From: Septoria linicola
Taxonomy: Eukaryota; Ascomycota; Dothideomycetes; Mycosphaerellales; Mycosphaerellaceae
Direction of reading: 5' to 3'
Assembly: GCA_024114885.1 (NCBI GenBank)
Contig: CP099427.1
Coordinates: forward strand, 992,001-1,056,000
DNA: 64,000 nucleotides
How positions within the stretch are numbered: the stretch's first letter is position 1; every line of letters starts with the position of its first letter. This document shows, in pieces, positions 42,500 to 53,899 of this stretch. Position numbers and translations under genes: made by a program. The notes below the pieces were generated by a model. The model worked only from the letters and a program-made list of their open reading frames with translations, made no database searches and was not told the origin of the DNA.

Positions 42500-43635
42500 C
42501 TACTGTAGTCTCCTCTTCTCCTGTTCGATGATGTGAGGAACCTCGTCTTCCAAGCTGCCCTGCTTCGGTTGCCAGCCCAGAACTTTGGCCGCTCGTTCAC
42601 CTTTACCTTGTGAATTCAATCCCCAGCTAAGGGCCTGGAAGTCGGCCAGCTCCCACGCCTCATCCTTGCTCAACTTCTGCTCTTCAAAATTCTTCGGGAT
42701 ATAACCAGCCTCAGAGGCCTTCTTCGCGATCAGTCTCGAAAGGTCTCCCCACACGTGTCGGCCGTTCTCAACAAAGAAGTAGCCTTTCTCGCCCCAAATC
42801 TCTGAGTCAAGATTCTTTTCGGCGGCGGCGTCAACAAGCAGCAGGAAAACTTCAGCCAAATCGTGCACGTGAACATTGTCCCAGTGCGCACGGCCCTGGC
42901 CAATGATGGGAGCATAGCCCTTCTCCAGGATGGTCTTTGCCAGCTCGTAGGCTTGACGGCCGCGACCAGACACGGGTCCTCGTCCGACACCGTAGATTGT
43001 AGGAGGGCACACCAAAGCAGTCTTGATCACATCTCCGTGCTTCGTGCCAGCTTCAAGGACGATCTTGTCTACGTTGCGATGGAATGCATCATCGGGCAAG
43101 GTAGTAAGTTCTTTGACGCCGGAGTAGTCGTTGAACTCCCGTTCTGGCTCCTCGCCAAATCGCTCCTTGCTGGAATCAAAGTACGTCAAAATTCCGGTGC
43201 CACCAGTGTGAAGCCAGAATCCAGGTCTGTCAGCAGAATGCCCTTTCAAGATACCAGCTGCGATGGCCTTTGCGGCTCCCTCATGATCCGATGCATCTGC
43301 AGCGTCTTTTCCAAGTTAGCAAGTGAATGTGGGGAGTAGAAGAGAGGTAAGCTCACGAAGCACGATATCTGCTTTTGCGGACTCCTCTTCAAGAATACTG
43401 CTGTCATCCAAACCACCAATCACGATTCGCACATCAGGATATGCGGCTCTGACTTGGCCAGCCTTGTCTTCAGTTCTGACCAGAGCTGCATACTCGTAAT
43501 CTGGGTGTGCTTTGTGGATGGTGTAGAAAGCGTCTCCGGCGATGTAGCCAGTGATACCAGTGCTGTCGTCTCATCAGCAATTATATACATATATGTCGAC
43601 TTAAGCCGCACTTACATGAAGATCTTTGGAGCCAT
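42500..43635 (-). CDS. Extended SDR, NAD-dependent epimerase/dehydratase-like protein
   Basis: Cytosolic NAD(P)-binding Rossmann protein. Three exons: 43635-43616 (only 20 nt), 43562-43357, 43305-42500, giving 343 aa. Introns are 53 and 51 bp; the second has a GCTAAC branch site. The first splice falls inside the dinucleotide-binding loop and creates FITGITGYIAG (residues 6-16), where the usual extended-SDR loop is TGxxGxxG. Further features: EYAALVRTEDKAGQV, DIVLHAADASDHEGA, FWLHTGGTGILTY, VCPPTIYGVGRG and the substrate-side helix NVHVHDLAEVFLLLVDAAA. The canonical YxxxK was not identified with confidence, so it may be an atypical member. Substrate unknown. Its start lies about 260 bp from the AT-rich block, the last gene of the island. 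Confidence 0.8.
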
Positions 43636-43894
43636 GATGTACCTGCAGCTGAAGTGTGAAATAGCGATGAGTAGAGTTTGTTATAGACAAGGCTGTGGTG
43701 GTATAGGAAACAGGAACAGGAGTGTATGCTTCTTTCTCCTGCAAACCTACTGCTGTGCTTGACTCGTACGAAGGCGAGTTTGTGCTTGATTGACAATCAG
43801 CGACATCTCCATGAAGGTCCCTTTCGCGTACACGCAAGAATCTGACCTTATTGACTCGGAACTACGTAGCGCCGCGCACGTGATAGCCTCCGCG

Positions 43895-44597
43895 TCTTAG
43901 TAAGTAATAATACCTATACGGTACTAATAATAGTATAATGCCTACGATAATAGCTTCTTTAATCTATTATATTATAGTATATAGTACGCGCTTTATAACG
44001 TAATTAGCTTATATTTATCTCGTAGATCTATTTTAGAGATATACTCTATAGGCGAGAGCCTTTAAAGAAAGTAAAGATAAGAATCTCTATTAATTCTATT
44101 ATTATTATATTATAGAGTAAGGCTATTATATTATAACTAAGATAAGTACGTAATTAGATAAGTAGATACCTATTATAAGATCGTTATTATTATTAGGTAT
44201 AGGTAATATAACTAAATCTTCTACTTAAGTTTATTTCTTTCTTTAAGTACTATTCTATTATTATTATATTATAGAGTAAGGCTATTATATTATAACTAAG
44301 ATAAGTACGTAATTAGATAAGTAGATACCTATTATAAGATCGTTATTATTATTAGGTATAGGTAATATAACTAAATCTTCTACTTAAGTTTATTTCTTTC
44401 TTTAAGTACTATTCTATTATTATTATATTATAGAGTAAGGCTATTATATTATAACTAAGATAAGTACGTAATTAGATAAGTAGATACCTATTATAAGATC
44501 GTTATTATTATTAGGTATAGGTAATATAACTAAATCTTCTACTTAAGTTTATTTCTTTCTTTAAGTACTATTCTATTATTATTATATTATAGAGTAA
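43895..44597. repeat. AT-rich RIP-type block with tandem array
   Basis: Composition switches here from balanced to AT-rich. No CpA or TpG dinucleotide occurs in 44,041-44,590, while CpG, CpT and CpC remain. The segment ends at a Copia LTR. Confidence 0.75.
44093..44597. repeat. 159-bp tandem repeat, three full identical units plus a partial
   Basis: ATTCTATTATTATTATATTA starts at 44093, 44252, 44411 and 44570, each 159 bp apart. The three full units show no difference on direct reading. The fourth is cut after 28 bp by the Copia LTR at 44598. Confidence 0.95.
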
Positions 44598-44874
44598 TAT
44601 TAAAAGTAGAGGGCGTATTATATACTATATAATATTAAGAAGGGTATAGCGTAGTAAAGAAGAATAGAGGATTAATCTTAAACTAACTTATATATATAGT
44701 ATAGTAGTAATATACTAGGAACTAAATATAAAGTTAATTAAGTTAGTTATCTAAGATAAGAAGAAAGAGAAGCAAGATATACCTCTTACTAAGCCTTAGG
44801 TAGATACCTTAGGTATCTAGAACTATACTTAAATATCTATGTCTAGACTAACTATCTAGGATATATTCTTAATA
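44598..44874 (-). repeat. Copia LTR (3' LTR of the right fragment)
   Basis: 277 bp, same ends and orientation as 4532-4808. A purine-rich stretch on the element strand (AAGTAGAAG) directly precedes it, as expected for a polypurine tract. Confidence 0.85.
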
Positions 44875-46985
44875 CTTCTACTTATACTATATAGTTAGAT
44901 CTTTCTATAGATTATCTATAATACTTAAGTACTAGCCCTAATCTTAATTAGTTATTAAGTACTTACTTTTTAGACTAATAACTAGATAGTACTAACTATT
45001 AATCTAATAAACTTTCTATACTACTATCTTCTATAAAAAGGTAAAAGAAATATCTTCTATAAGATCTTCCTCCTCTCTTATATAGAAGTAGATTATTTAG
45101 GATATAGACTATCTAGTAAGTTACCTCTATCCTTTCTTATAGCTAATTCTAATAGCTTCCTAGATTCCTTATAGCCTAGTCTCCTACTTAGTTATATTCT
45201 ATATAGCTTCTTAGTTCCCTAATAGCCTTTAGAGTATACTATTCTTAGCTATAGAGATCTTATATTAAGCTAGAGAGTAGAGTAACTATATACTAGTAGA
45301 GGAGATAATAGCTACTATAGAGAAGGTCTTTAATATTAACTAGTACTTAGCCTTAGGGGGTATCTAGTTTAGCTAGGTACTATATAGTAATATTATAGTT
45401 AGTAATAGGTCTAATATTAGTAAAAGCATTTAGGACTTTATAAAGTCTAACTAAGGAGGAGTTAAGTAACTAAAATCTTTCTTTTAGACTCCTCTTAGTT
45501 TAACTCTAAGGCTTAGAGTTATCTTTTATATATCTCTTATATAAGGTAGAGCTACCTTATAAACTCCTAAAACTATAGTCTATTCTTTAGCTTAGTAAGA
45601 CTATCTACTACTATCTCTTTTATATTTATATATTCTATAGAGATAAGTCTGTTCTACTAGAGCTTTCTTATAGTATTATATAAGATATTAATATATTTAG
45701 ACTTATTATAAATATATAAGTCCTTAACTAGAGTAAAAGTAGCTTAGTTATTACCTTTTAGCTAAATTAGCCTAATTCTAGTAATAGTTTCCTAGTTACT
45801 AAGGATCCTTAGTTAGTAAGAACATTCTCCTACTAACTCTAGGTATCTAAGCTCTTTTAAAAGAGTACTAAGGAACTATAACTATTTTATATATACTCCT
45901 ATAGCTATATATTTAGCTTCTATTATAGATATAGCTATAGATTTCTACTTCTTACTTATCTAGGAGATTAGTATACTATAAAGGAAGAAGATATATCTAA
46001 GGATTAAGACTCTATTAGTCTTGTCTATTATATAGTTAGAGTCTATATATCTAGTAAGATAGCCTTAACTATTCCTTAAGTATCTTAGACTAAGGTCTAG
46101 GTCTGATCTTAGGTATCTAGTTAGCTTCTTTAGAGCTTTTATATACCCTACTATTAGATTACTAATATAGGAGCTTAATCTTCTAAGGGCAAATAAAATA
46201 TCTAGTCTTATAATAGTTATAAGCTATATCTATATTCTAATAATAGATTAGTACTCCTATTTATTATACCTTTTATTATTTAGTCTAGTAGGCTTTAGAC
46301 TTTTATAGCTGTCTATTAGTAAAAGAGTTAGTAATATAGTTTCTTAGCCTATTCCTATCTTAGCTAGGTTCTCTTAGATATAATGTTTCTAGTTAAGTTT
46401 TAGCTAGCCTTACTATCTATTTCTTATTAGTCTTATTCTAAGAATCTTGTCTAGCTCTCTAAGATCTTTAATCTTAAAGATCTTACTAAGTTAGTCTTTA
46501 AACTAGAGGATATCTTCTAGTCTCTCTATAGTAATAGGTATATTATTAATATAGATTAGGATTATTAGGTCTTTCCTTTTCTTATAGATTAGAAGACATA
46601 GGTCTATTTCTAATTATCTAAATCCTATTCCTTTTAGCTTTAATATATATAGCTAATTCTAGTCTCTTATAGCTTACTTTAGCCTATAGAGACTCCTTAG
46701 AACTTATAAGACTATACTAGTTAGTAGGTTAATACCTAGTAGTAGGATTATATAGATGTCCTTATATAGGGTACTCTCTATAAATACATTATTTATATCT
46801 ACTTAGTATAGAACTAGGTCCTTCTTATAGACTATAGCTATAAATCCTCTTAGAGTATCCTACCTAACTATAGAGGTAAAAGTTTCTATATAGTCTACTC
46901 TATACTTTTAGAAGAATCCTCTTATAACTAGTCTTACCTTAAACTTTTTAATAGCTCTACTAAGCTTCCTCTTAATATTAAAGAC
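44598..46985 (-). mobile_element. Ty1/Copia fragment (3' part), RIP-degraded
   Basis: Begins with the 3' LTR (44598-44874) and continues into RNase H and RT sequence on the minus strand. From 46,013 it aligns with window position 1 onward and breaks off at about 46,985, where unrelated AT-rich sequence begins. Compared with the left copy it has extra TG-to-TA and CA-to-TA changes (for example at 46,146, 46,190 and 46,219), so it is more heavily mutated. Confidence 0.8.
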
Positions 46986-48650
46986 TAGACGTTAGAATAG
47001 GTTAGTACGAGTAGGGTTAGGTCTAAACCTATATTCTTAGTAATCGATATAGGTTAGGAGAGTAACTCGCTAAAGCTTAATAGGTAGTACCTATAACTAG
47101 AAAATATAGGTTAGAGCGTATACCTACGTAGGTACCTATAGGAGTATAGATATAAGTATACTAAAATCTACGTATTTTAAGTATCTAAGTACGTAAAAAG
47201 GACGATAGGCGCCGACTATATATACCGACTATAGAGATAAGAGGAAATAAAGGTTTTATAGTATAAAAGTAGAAAGTAATCTTATATCGTTCGCTATAGT
47301 TATAATATAATTTGATACTGCGCTTCTACTACGTAGCCGAGTATCTCGAAGTAGCCTAAACGCTATTCCTTACGCCGAATATAATACGTAGTACTATACT
47401 ACTTTAAATAACCCTTATTATCCGTAACGCCCTATATATAAAGTATTCTCTAAACGAGCTATATATCCTTCTACTAGATCGTAACTCGCTTTATATAGAT
47501 AGCGTAGAGGTTAGTACCTATATAAGTTAGTATAAGCTACTAAATAGTAATATAGAAGGATATATACTCTTAAAAACCTTCGTTAAATAGAGCTCTACTA
47601 CCTCTTATAACGCTTCTAGTATAGTAGCCTAAAAGCGTAGATCCTACTTAAAGCCGTAGGCGACCTCTCTTACTAGTCGCTAGAAGGGAAGCTTACTAAT
47701 AAGTAGATCCCTAGTCCTCTAAAATATCCGAATCTCCTATAAAGCTAAAACTATAGTAGATTAGTATACCGACTATATTTACTAACTACGTTTTAACTTA
47801 CTACCTAGCTTATAGCGATAAGGCTTCCTTACTCTCCTTACTACTAGAGCCTTCTTAGAAAGCCTACTAGCTCGCGCTATGTTCTAAGTATTCGACTATA
47901 CTTTTAGAATATAGGATTTCTTCTTTATAGTAAGTTTTAGACTAGCTCTTCTCTTCTTCTTCGTTACTATCTTACAAGGCGCTTTTTATATAATAGGCTA
48001 CTTTCTACTAAGGCCCTTCCTACTAGTAGTAAGTTTCTTTTTAGTAGGAGGCTTATTATTCTTCTCTTTAGGCGCGTCTTTATTATCCTCCTCTTTAGGT
48101 ACGTATTTATTATTGTCCTCTTTAGGCGCGTCTTTATTATTACTGTCTTATATATCGATAAGAATTAGATTATTAGCCTGTCCTTAAGGCTAGTCGCTAG
48201 CTCCCTCTATTTAAAGTTATACTAATAGAGTAGGAGAACGCGATACTTAATTAGCGAGAGCGCGTTATTTAGGCGTAAGTATAGTAGCGTCTTATACGAG
48301 ACGATTAAGAAAGTCGTAGTTAATTAGAAGTACTATATCGTGTAAGAACGCGATAGAATATTAATAATATTATATTTATTTAGAGTTATAGTCGTAAGGT
48401 TAAAATTATAAGGTTTTAGTATAAGGCTAGAATTTAGAATCTAAAGCCTAAGGTACTAACGACCTCTCTATTCCCTAGAGAAACTTACTATATATCTACT
48501 AAGATAATAGGTTAGAAATATAGTCGGTATCTATAGTCGGTAGACTTACGCTTCTACTAAACTATACTACCGTCCTAGCTAGTAAACCTTATACGAATAC
48601 GATAGTATAGCTATAGATCCTTAGCCTATAGTATAACCTGCTTTATATAG
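46986..48650. repeat. Unassigned RIP-degraded repetitive sequence
   Basis: AT-rich with CpG retained and CpA/TpG depleted. At 48,050-48,150 a short unit (TCTTTAGGCGCGTCTTTATT-like) recurs three times, suggesting a repetitive coding segment on the minus strand. I could not assign an element family. Confidence 0.5.
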
Positions 48651-48929
48651 TAATAGATAATAACTACTCTAATATTAACCCTCTAGGTAGGTATAAGAGT
48701 AGTCGCTATAGAATAAGACCTATTCGGAGAGTAATAGTCTTATAATACGTTAATTAAATAGTAGTAACGAGCTTAAAACAGTAGTCCTAAGACTAAGAGC
48801 CTATACTAGGACCGTAGGACATTAAATTAATTAAGTAGAGTAAATATTGCTATCTTAGAAACGAGCTACTACCTTACTTTTATACTAAAACTACTAAGTA
48901 CGGTATATAGGTAAGCCTTTACCTTACTA
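48651..48929 (-). repeat. Gypsy 3' LTR
   Basis: 279 bp, TAATAGATAATAACTAC to CCTTACTA. Matches 61629-61907 and 6449-6728. Confidence 0.8.
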
Positions 48930-49099
48930 ATCCTCTCTTCCTTAGTATCTAACTAGACACCTAACTACCTATAGACCTTACTTAGAATTACTTATAACTA
49001 GCTAGTCTTTCTATTAAAGTCTATTAAACTTTTAATTAGAGGCCTATTAAATAGTTACCTTTTCTAACGATAACTACTAAAAACACCTTCTTAGATCCG

Positions 49100-52000
49100 A
49101 TTATTATTCGCTAGACGTTACTCTTCTACTATATCCTTAGGAATCTCCTTAGGAACGGCCTCTCTCTTCTTTAATACTAATACTTCTAAGTTACTATCTA
49201 TACTTATAAAGCTAGCTTTACTAAATACCTACTCCTTAATATCTATAGCTATAGCGTAGGCGGTATCGAACTAAGCTTTAGCCGTAGTCTACTACTCGGC
49301 TATATAGACCTTAAACTCCTTCTTACTTATACTAAAGAGCTTCTTTATCTCTATACTTACTACCTAATCTGCCTATAGAACTCGGCTTACTAAGATATCG
49401 GAAATCGAGCCTAGGCCGGTTAGAAGTACCTTAGTAGCGAAGGGTTTTATTACTCGCGTAAGGTATATAGTGCTAGAAGCTATAAAGGGTATCCGCTCGC
49501 GATAGAGATATACGCTATAGACTATAGGAACGTTAATATAATTACTATTAGATAGCTTATCTAACGTACGACTATTAAAGTAGGCTAGAAATACTATCGG
49601 AATTATACGATACTCTTCGCCTATACGAGTATACTACTAAGGGATATAGGGGTACGAAATAACTAGCGAGCCCGTATTAGTATAAGGGTTCTTCTAACTA
49701 AGCTTAAGATTAGCTTTTATTTCGTCGGTAATTACTAGAGGTATAGTTTCGATAAAGCTCGTACTATAGCCTTACTTATTAGCGATAATACGCCTTACTA
49801 GTTACTTTGCCTCCTTAGGGTTAAAGAGCCTATTACTAATTATGTCCGAGGTTAGTAAAAGTCGTTTTCTATTACCGGTATCGTCTAGAGAGATCGTAAA
49901 TTAAACCTAGTCAAGCCTCTTCTCCTTAAGTAGTATATTCTCGTTTAAGGCGATATACTAGAAGCCGTTAGGGTAGTTAGAACTAGCCTTATTATTAAAG
50001 ATATAAAAGGTAGCGGATAAGTAGGCTATATACTTAACGGTCGTATATAGAGTAGTAACTAGCTAGTATAGCTATAGTAAAAGATATTAGTAAAGAAACT
50101 ATTAGGATAGCGAGTACTATATACCGCGAGACTAACTATACTAACTAATAGCTATATTATACTATCGATATACTATAAACTTATACTATATAGCTTCGAG
50201 TAAAGAGTCCGGGATCTAAAATAGGCCTCTAGTAGAAGGAGAATAAAAGAGGAAGCTATAATCGGTCTAGGTACCCTTATTACTATTATAGTCTAAGAGC
50301 TCCTAAGCCTTCTAATAGATATTAGAAGTAACCTTCAAGTCTACTTTAGTTACTACGAACTAAAAGGGTCCGAGATAGCTTCTACCTACCTTACGTATTA
50401 GAGCGTTAATATCGTCCTCTAGCTCTTAAGTATTAGTACTCTTCTTACCGCGACGAGTACGTCCTATAGGCTTAGAGAAGAAAGTATTCGCTTCTAGCTT
50501 AAACTATGTCTAGTTTTAAGTATTCTAGGTAATAAGGGCTTAGAGATCGGCTATACTACCTATCTAAATAATACGCTAGTAGAAGGTATATATTACGTTA
50601 GCTATCTTTAGTAGCTTCAAACCTATAGTATTACCTATCTTAGTTATATATTCTTTATAAAGAGGCTAGCTAAGGTATAGAAGAATATTAATTAAAGCGT
50701 AGCTCTTAGCTACCTTCTTCTTCTCCTAGATATTATCGACTTCTTTAAGAGCTCTACTAACGATTATATAGTAGTAGACTTTAGAGGTAACACTATCTTT
50801 TATATAAGCCTAGTAACGTAGATTAGGCTCTAAGTCGTTCTCTAGTTTAATTCTACTATTATCTTCTAGTACGATTAGCGATAGGCGTTACGGACCTAGT
50901 AGCGGCTCTATCGTAGGTAAAACTTAATCTTATATAAGATCGCTATTACCTAAAGTACTTAGTATAGGAGAAGTTTTAATCGAGTTAATAATAGTTTCTT
51001 TAGCGCGAATTCTAGTAAGTCTCTCGCTCTTACGAAGAGCCTACGTCGGTATAGGTTTAGGCGTAGGCTTCTTTATAGAGCTTAGCGTTAACTTCTCTAA
51101 TTAAGCTTTTAGCCTCTATATAGTACTAGGCGATATAGAATCTCTAAGACGAGGCTCTAGAGTCGTAAGTAAATTACCTTCTCCTTCTCCTTCTTAACTA
51201 GAGTTTCGAGTAGGACTAGATAAGGATAGGCTCTTAGGCGTAGAGGAGGAGGGTCGTCTATTAGATCTTAGATTTCTAGGAGGAGGTAATAGTCTATAAG
51301 ATATTAAGAGCTGTTTCTCTACTACTAGGAACATGTAAGTTAGTTCTTCGAAAGCCTCTTCTTTAGTAAGCTTGACTATAAATCCGTACTAATTAAGTCT
51401 ATAGCTCGCCTCTAGGCGTGCCTCTCTTATCTTATAGCTAAATACGTCGACCTACGAGAGCTCTACCTTGAACTTATTCTAGTAGCGTCTCCTATCTAAG
51501 TTCGTATTAATAAAGCCTAAGCCTTACGAGCCGAGAGTCTTCTTACTCCTCTATAGCTAAAAGTACTAGCTATAAGAGAATATATTCGCTACCTACTAAT
51601 AGAAACGATCTTACTTTTACTATACTAAGAAAACCTAGTCTTTAGGCTCGCTCTCTTCGAAGACGCTTTTATACTTATTTAACTATTAACGAAGGTTCCT
51701 AAGTATCTCTTTATCGTATAAGACTTAGTTAAGGAAGAGGAAGTTCTACTTATACCTAAACTCTATACGTAGCTACTACTAGATTAAGTTTCTCTCCTTT
51801 ACTAAGTCTTAGCCTTCTTAGCGTATTTTCTTTATATTATCGCGCTTTACGCTCTACGCGTTAAGGTGCTTTAGCAAAATCTTAGCTAAGAGGCGTTTAA
51901 AGAAGTTAAATATACCGATCTTTATTCTATCGTTTACTTCCTCGACCTACTTAAGTACTAAGTCGATACTCTCTTCTTATTCTTATAGAGTCTCTAGCGA

Positions 52001-52600
52001 CAGAATAGCTTTAGTAGCGTTATTAAGGTTCGTTATACTAGTAAGAGGTCTACTTAAAGGCTAGAAGCTAACGATAGAGCCTTCGCGATTAATATAAGCA
52101 AGCGCTATACCTTATATAGAACTTAAAGAAGCTATTTTTCGTCTTTTCTTTAAAGAATCTTATCTAGGTAGTTCTTATATTAGACTTCGAATAGGCGAGG
52201 TAGAAAGCGAAAGCGCTAGTCTTAATAAGCGCTTAGGCGTTAAAGAACGCTAGAAAGGAGAAGTCTTGTTCTTTATACGTAAGAGAGAAAGAGAACGTCT
52301 TTAAATAGTCGTGTTAGTAGCTTAAGGCGATATAAAGCGCGTAACTAGTAATAAGTAACTTAAACAGCGAGAAGAGTCGGGCGCGTAACTAGTTATAGAG
52401 TTTTCTATTATATTAGTTACCGCTTACGTATATAAACAGCTATATAGCGTTACTAGGTAGTAACGAAAGATAAGAATCGAACTTAATAGAAGCAAGGCTC
52501 TATAGTAACTAATTAATAGTTAATAAGGAAGAAGAGATCGTTTAGAGCGTAAAAGTAGTCTAATTATATACCTTATCGTAGTAGCGTAACTACTATTAGG
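49100..52600 (-). mobile_element. Extra long degraded reading frame of the Gypsy element, after integrase
   Basis: Read on the minus strand this region keeps one coherent frame across long stretches, broken by TAA/TAG of RIP type (for example CAA to TAA in a Ser/Pro-rich stretch at about 51,190). Readable segments include YMFLVVEKQLLISYRLLPPP at about 51,340-51,280. No known retroelement domain was recognised. It may be a captured host gene, an env-position ORF without env features, or a separate element inserted here. Confidence 0.5.
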
Positions 52601-53389
52601 ATTAGGGATCTATACGTAGAGCTTAGTTACGTAAGGTTTTAGTTATTATTTAAAAAGATAACTAAAAGTTTACTTTACCTTAACGCTTCCGTAGCCGTCG
52701 TATACTACTAACGCTACTACTAACTATAGTAGTATATACCTTACTATCGCTAACGAGGACTAAGACTTAGAGGTCGTTATCGTTACCTCTACTAACTTAA
52801 AAGAGCCTTATTTTTCGTATACCTAGTCGACTTACTAGATCGCGCTTTATATATCGTAAGAGACCGCTAGCGCTATAATTAATAGCTAGAAAGGAGCTAT
52901 TAGAGCTGTTGTCGCCGAGGATTCAAGCTTCTCTACCTTTATATAGGCTGAAAAGCTTAAACTTTAAGAATTCTCTACTAGAAACTAATATTTTTAGCGA
53001 TTTCTTTAGTTAGGCGAAAATTAGTAGTAAAAGGACCTTTAGAACGGAAAATCACTATCTTACTTCGCTAATTAATAATAGAAAAGGGCTCTAGGAAGGT
53101 AGATCGTAGTACTAACCTTAGAAATTACTAGTAGAAAAGAGTTTTAGAATTATAGGTCTAGCTTAGATTTTAAGACCTAGTAGTAGAAAGTAGCTTAGGA
53201 TAGCTAACTTTTATAGCGATAGTAGGCTCGAGACTTAGAAAAAGGAGTAGGATAGTAGGTTAGCTATTAGATATAGAATCTATACTTAAAAGTTAGGCTT
53301 AGAAGAGTAACTAGCTATATAGATACTTATCTTAGCTATAGAAAATAGCGTTAGGATAGTTAGGATTAGCTAGATTTCTACTAATCTAG

Positions 53390-53640
53390 TAAAAAGAAGC
53401 TTAGGAAGCTTAGATTAGAGCTCGATAGTAGCTCTAGGAATAAAAGAAGTACTTAGGATAGCTAAGATATAGCTAGATTTATACTAGTCTAGTAAATTAC
53501 AAGCTTAGGAAGCTCTAATTAGAGCTTAATAGTAGCTTTAGGACTAAAAGAAGCGCTTAGGAAGGTTAGATTAGAGCTCGATAGTAGCTCTAGGAATAAA
53601 AAGAAGCGCTTAGGATAGTACGATCTTAGGAAGATTAGCT
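53390..53640. repeat. Short internal repeats of the Gypsy element
   Basis: A unit containing AGAGCTCGATAGTAGCTCTA and AAAAGAAGCGCTTAGGA-like sequence recurs three times with variation, between the integrase region and the extra reading frame. Confidence 0.6.
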
Positions 53641-53899
53641 CTTTTTATAATAGAGGCTAGGCTTTAATAGCTAAATCTTAGCTTATATCTCTAATTAAGT
53701 ATCGCCTATCGAATTTCTACTTCTTTAGCTCTACTAGGCTAGCTTTAGCCTTTAGCTTACTAAGTCTTCTATTTCTTCTTTAAGCTCCGTTAGTAGCTAG
53801 CGTATATAACTCTCTCTTTCTTCTTAAGTTATTACTAATAGCTTACTAATAAAGATCTATAGATACTTATATCTAGGTAGAAGGCCTAGTTCTATAACC

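Noticed and set aside
6729..44092. Inverted similarity between the two island borders (TTTAAAGAAAGTAAAG and nearby)
   Set aside because: Only short AT-rich matches were found; these are expected by chance in RIP-type sequence.
44093..44597. CRISPR-like array
   Set aside because: The units are continuous 159-bp tandem repeats without spacers, in a eukaryotic genome.
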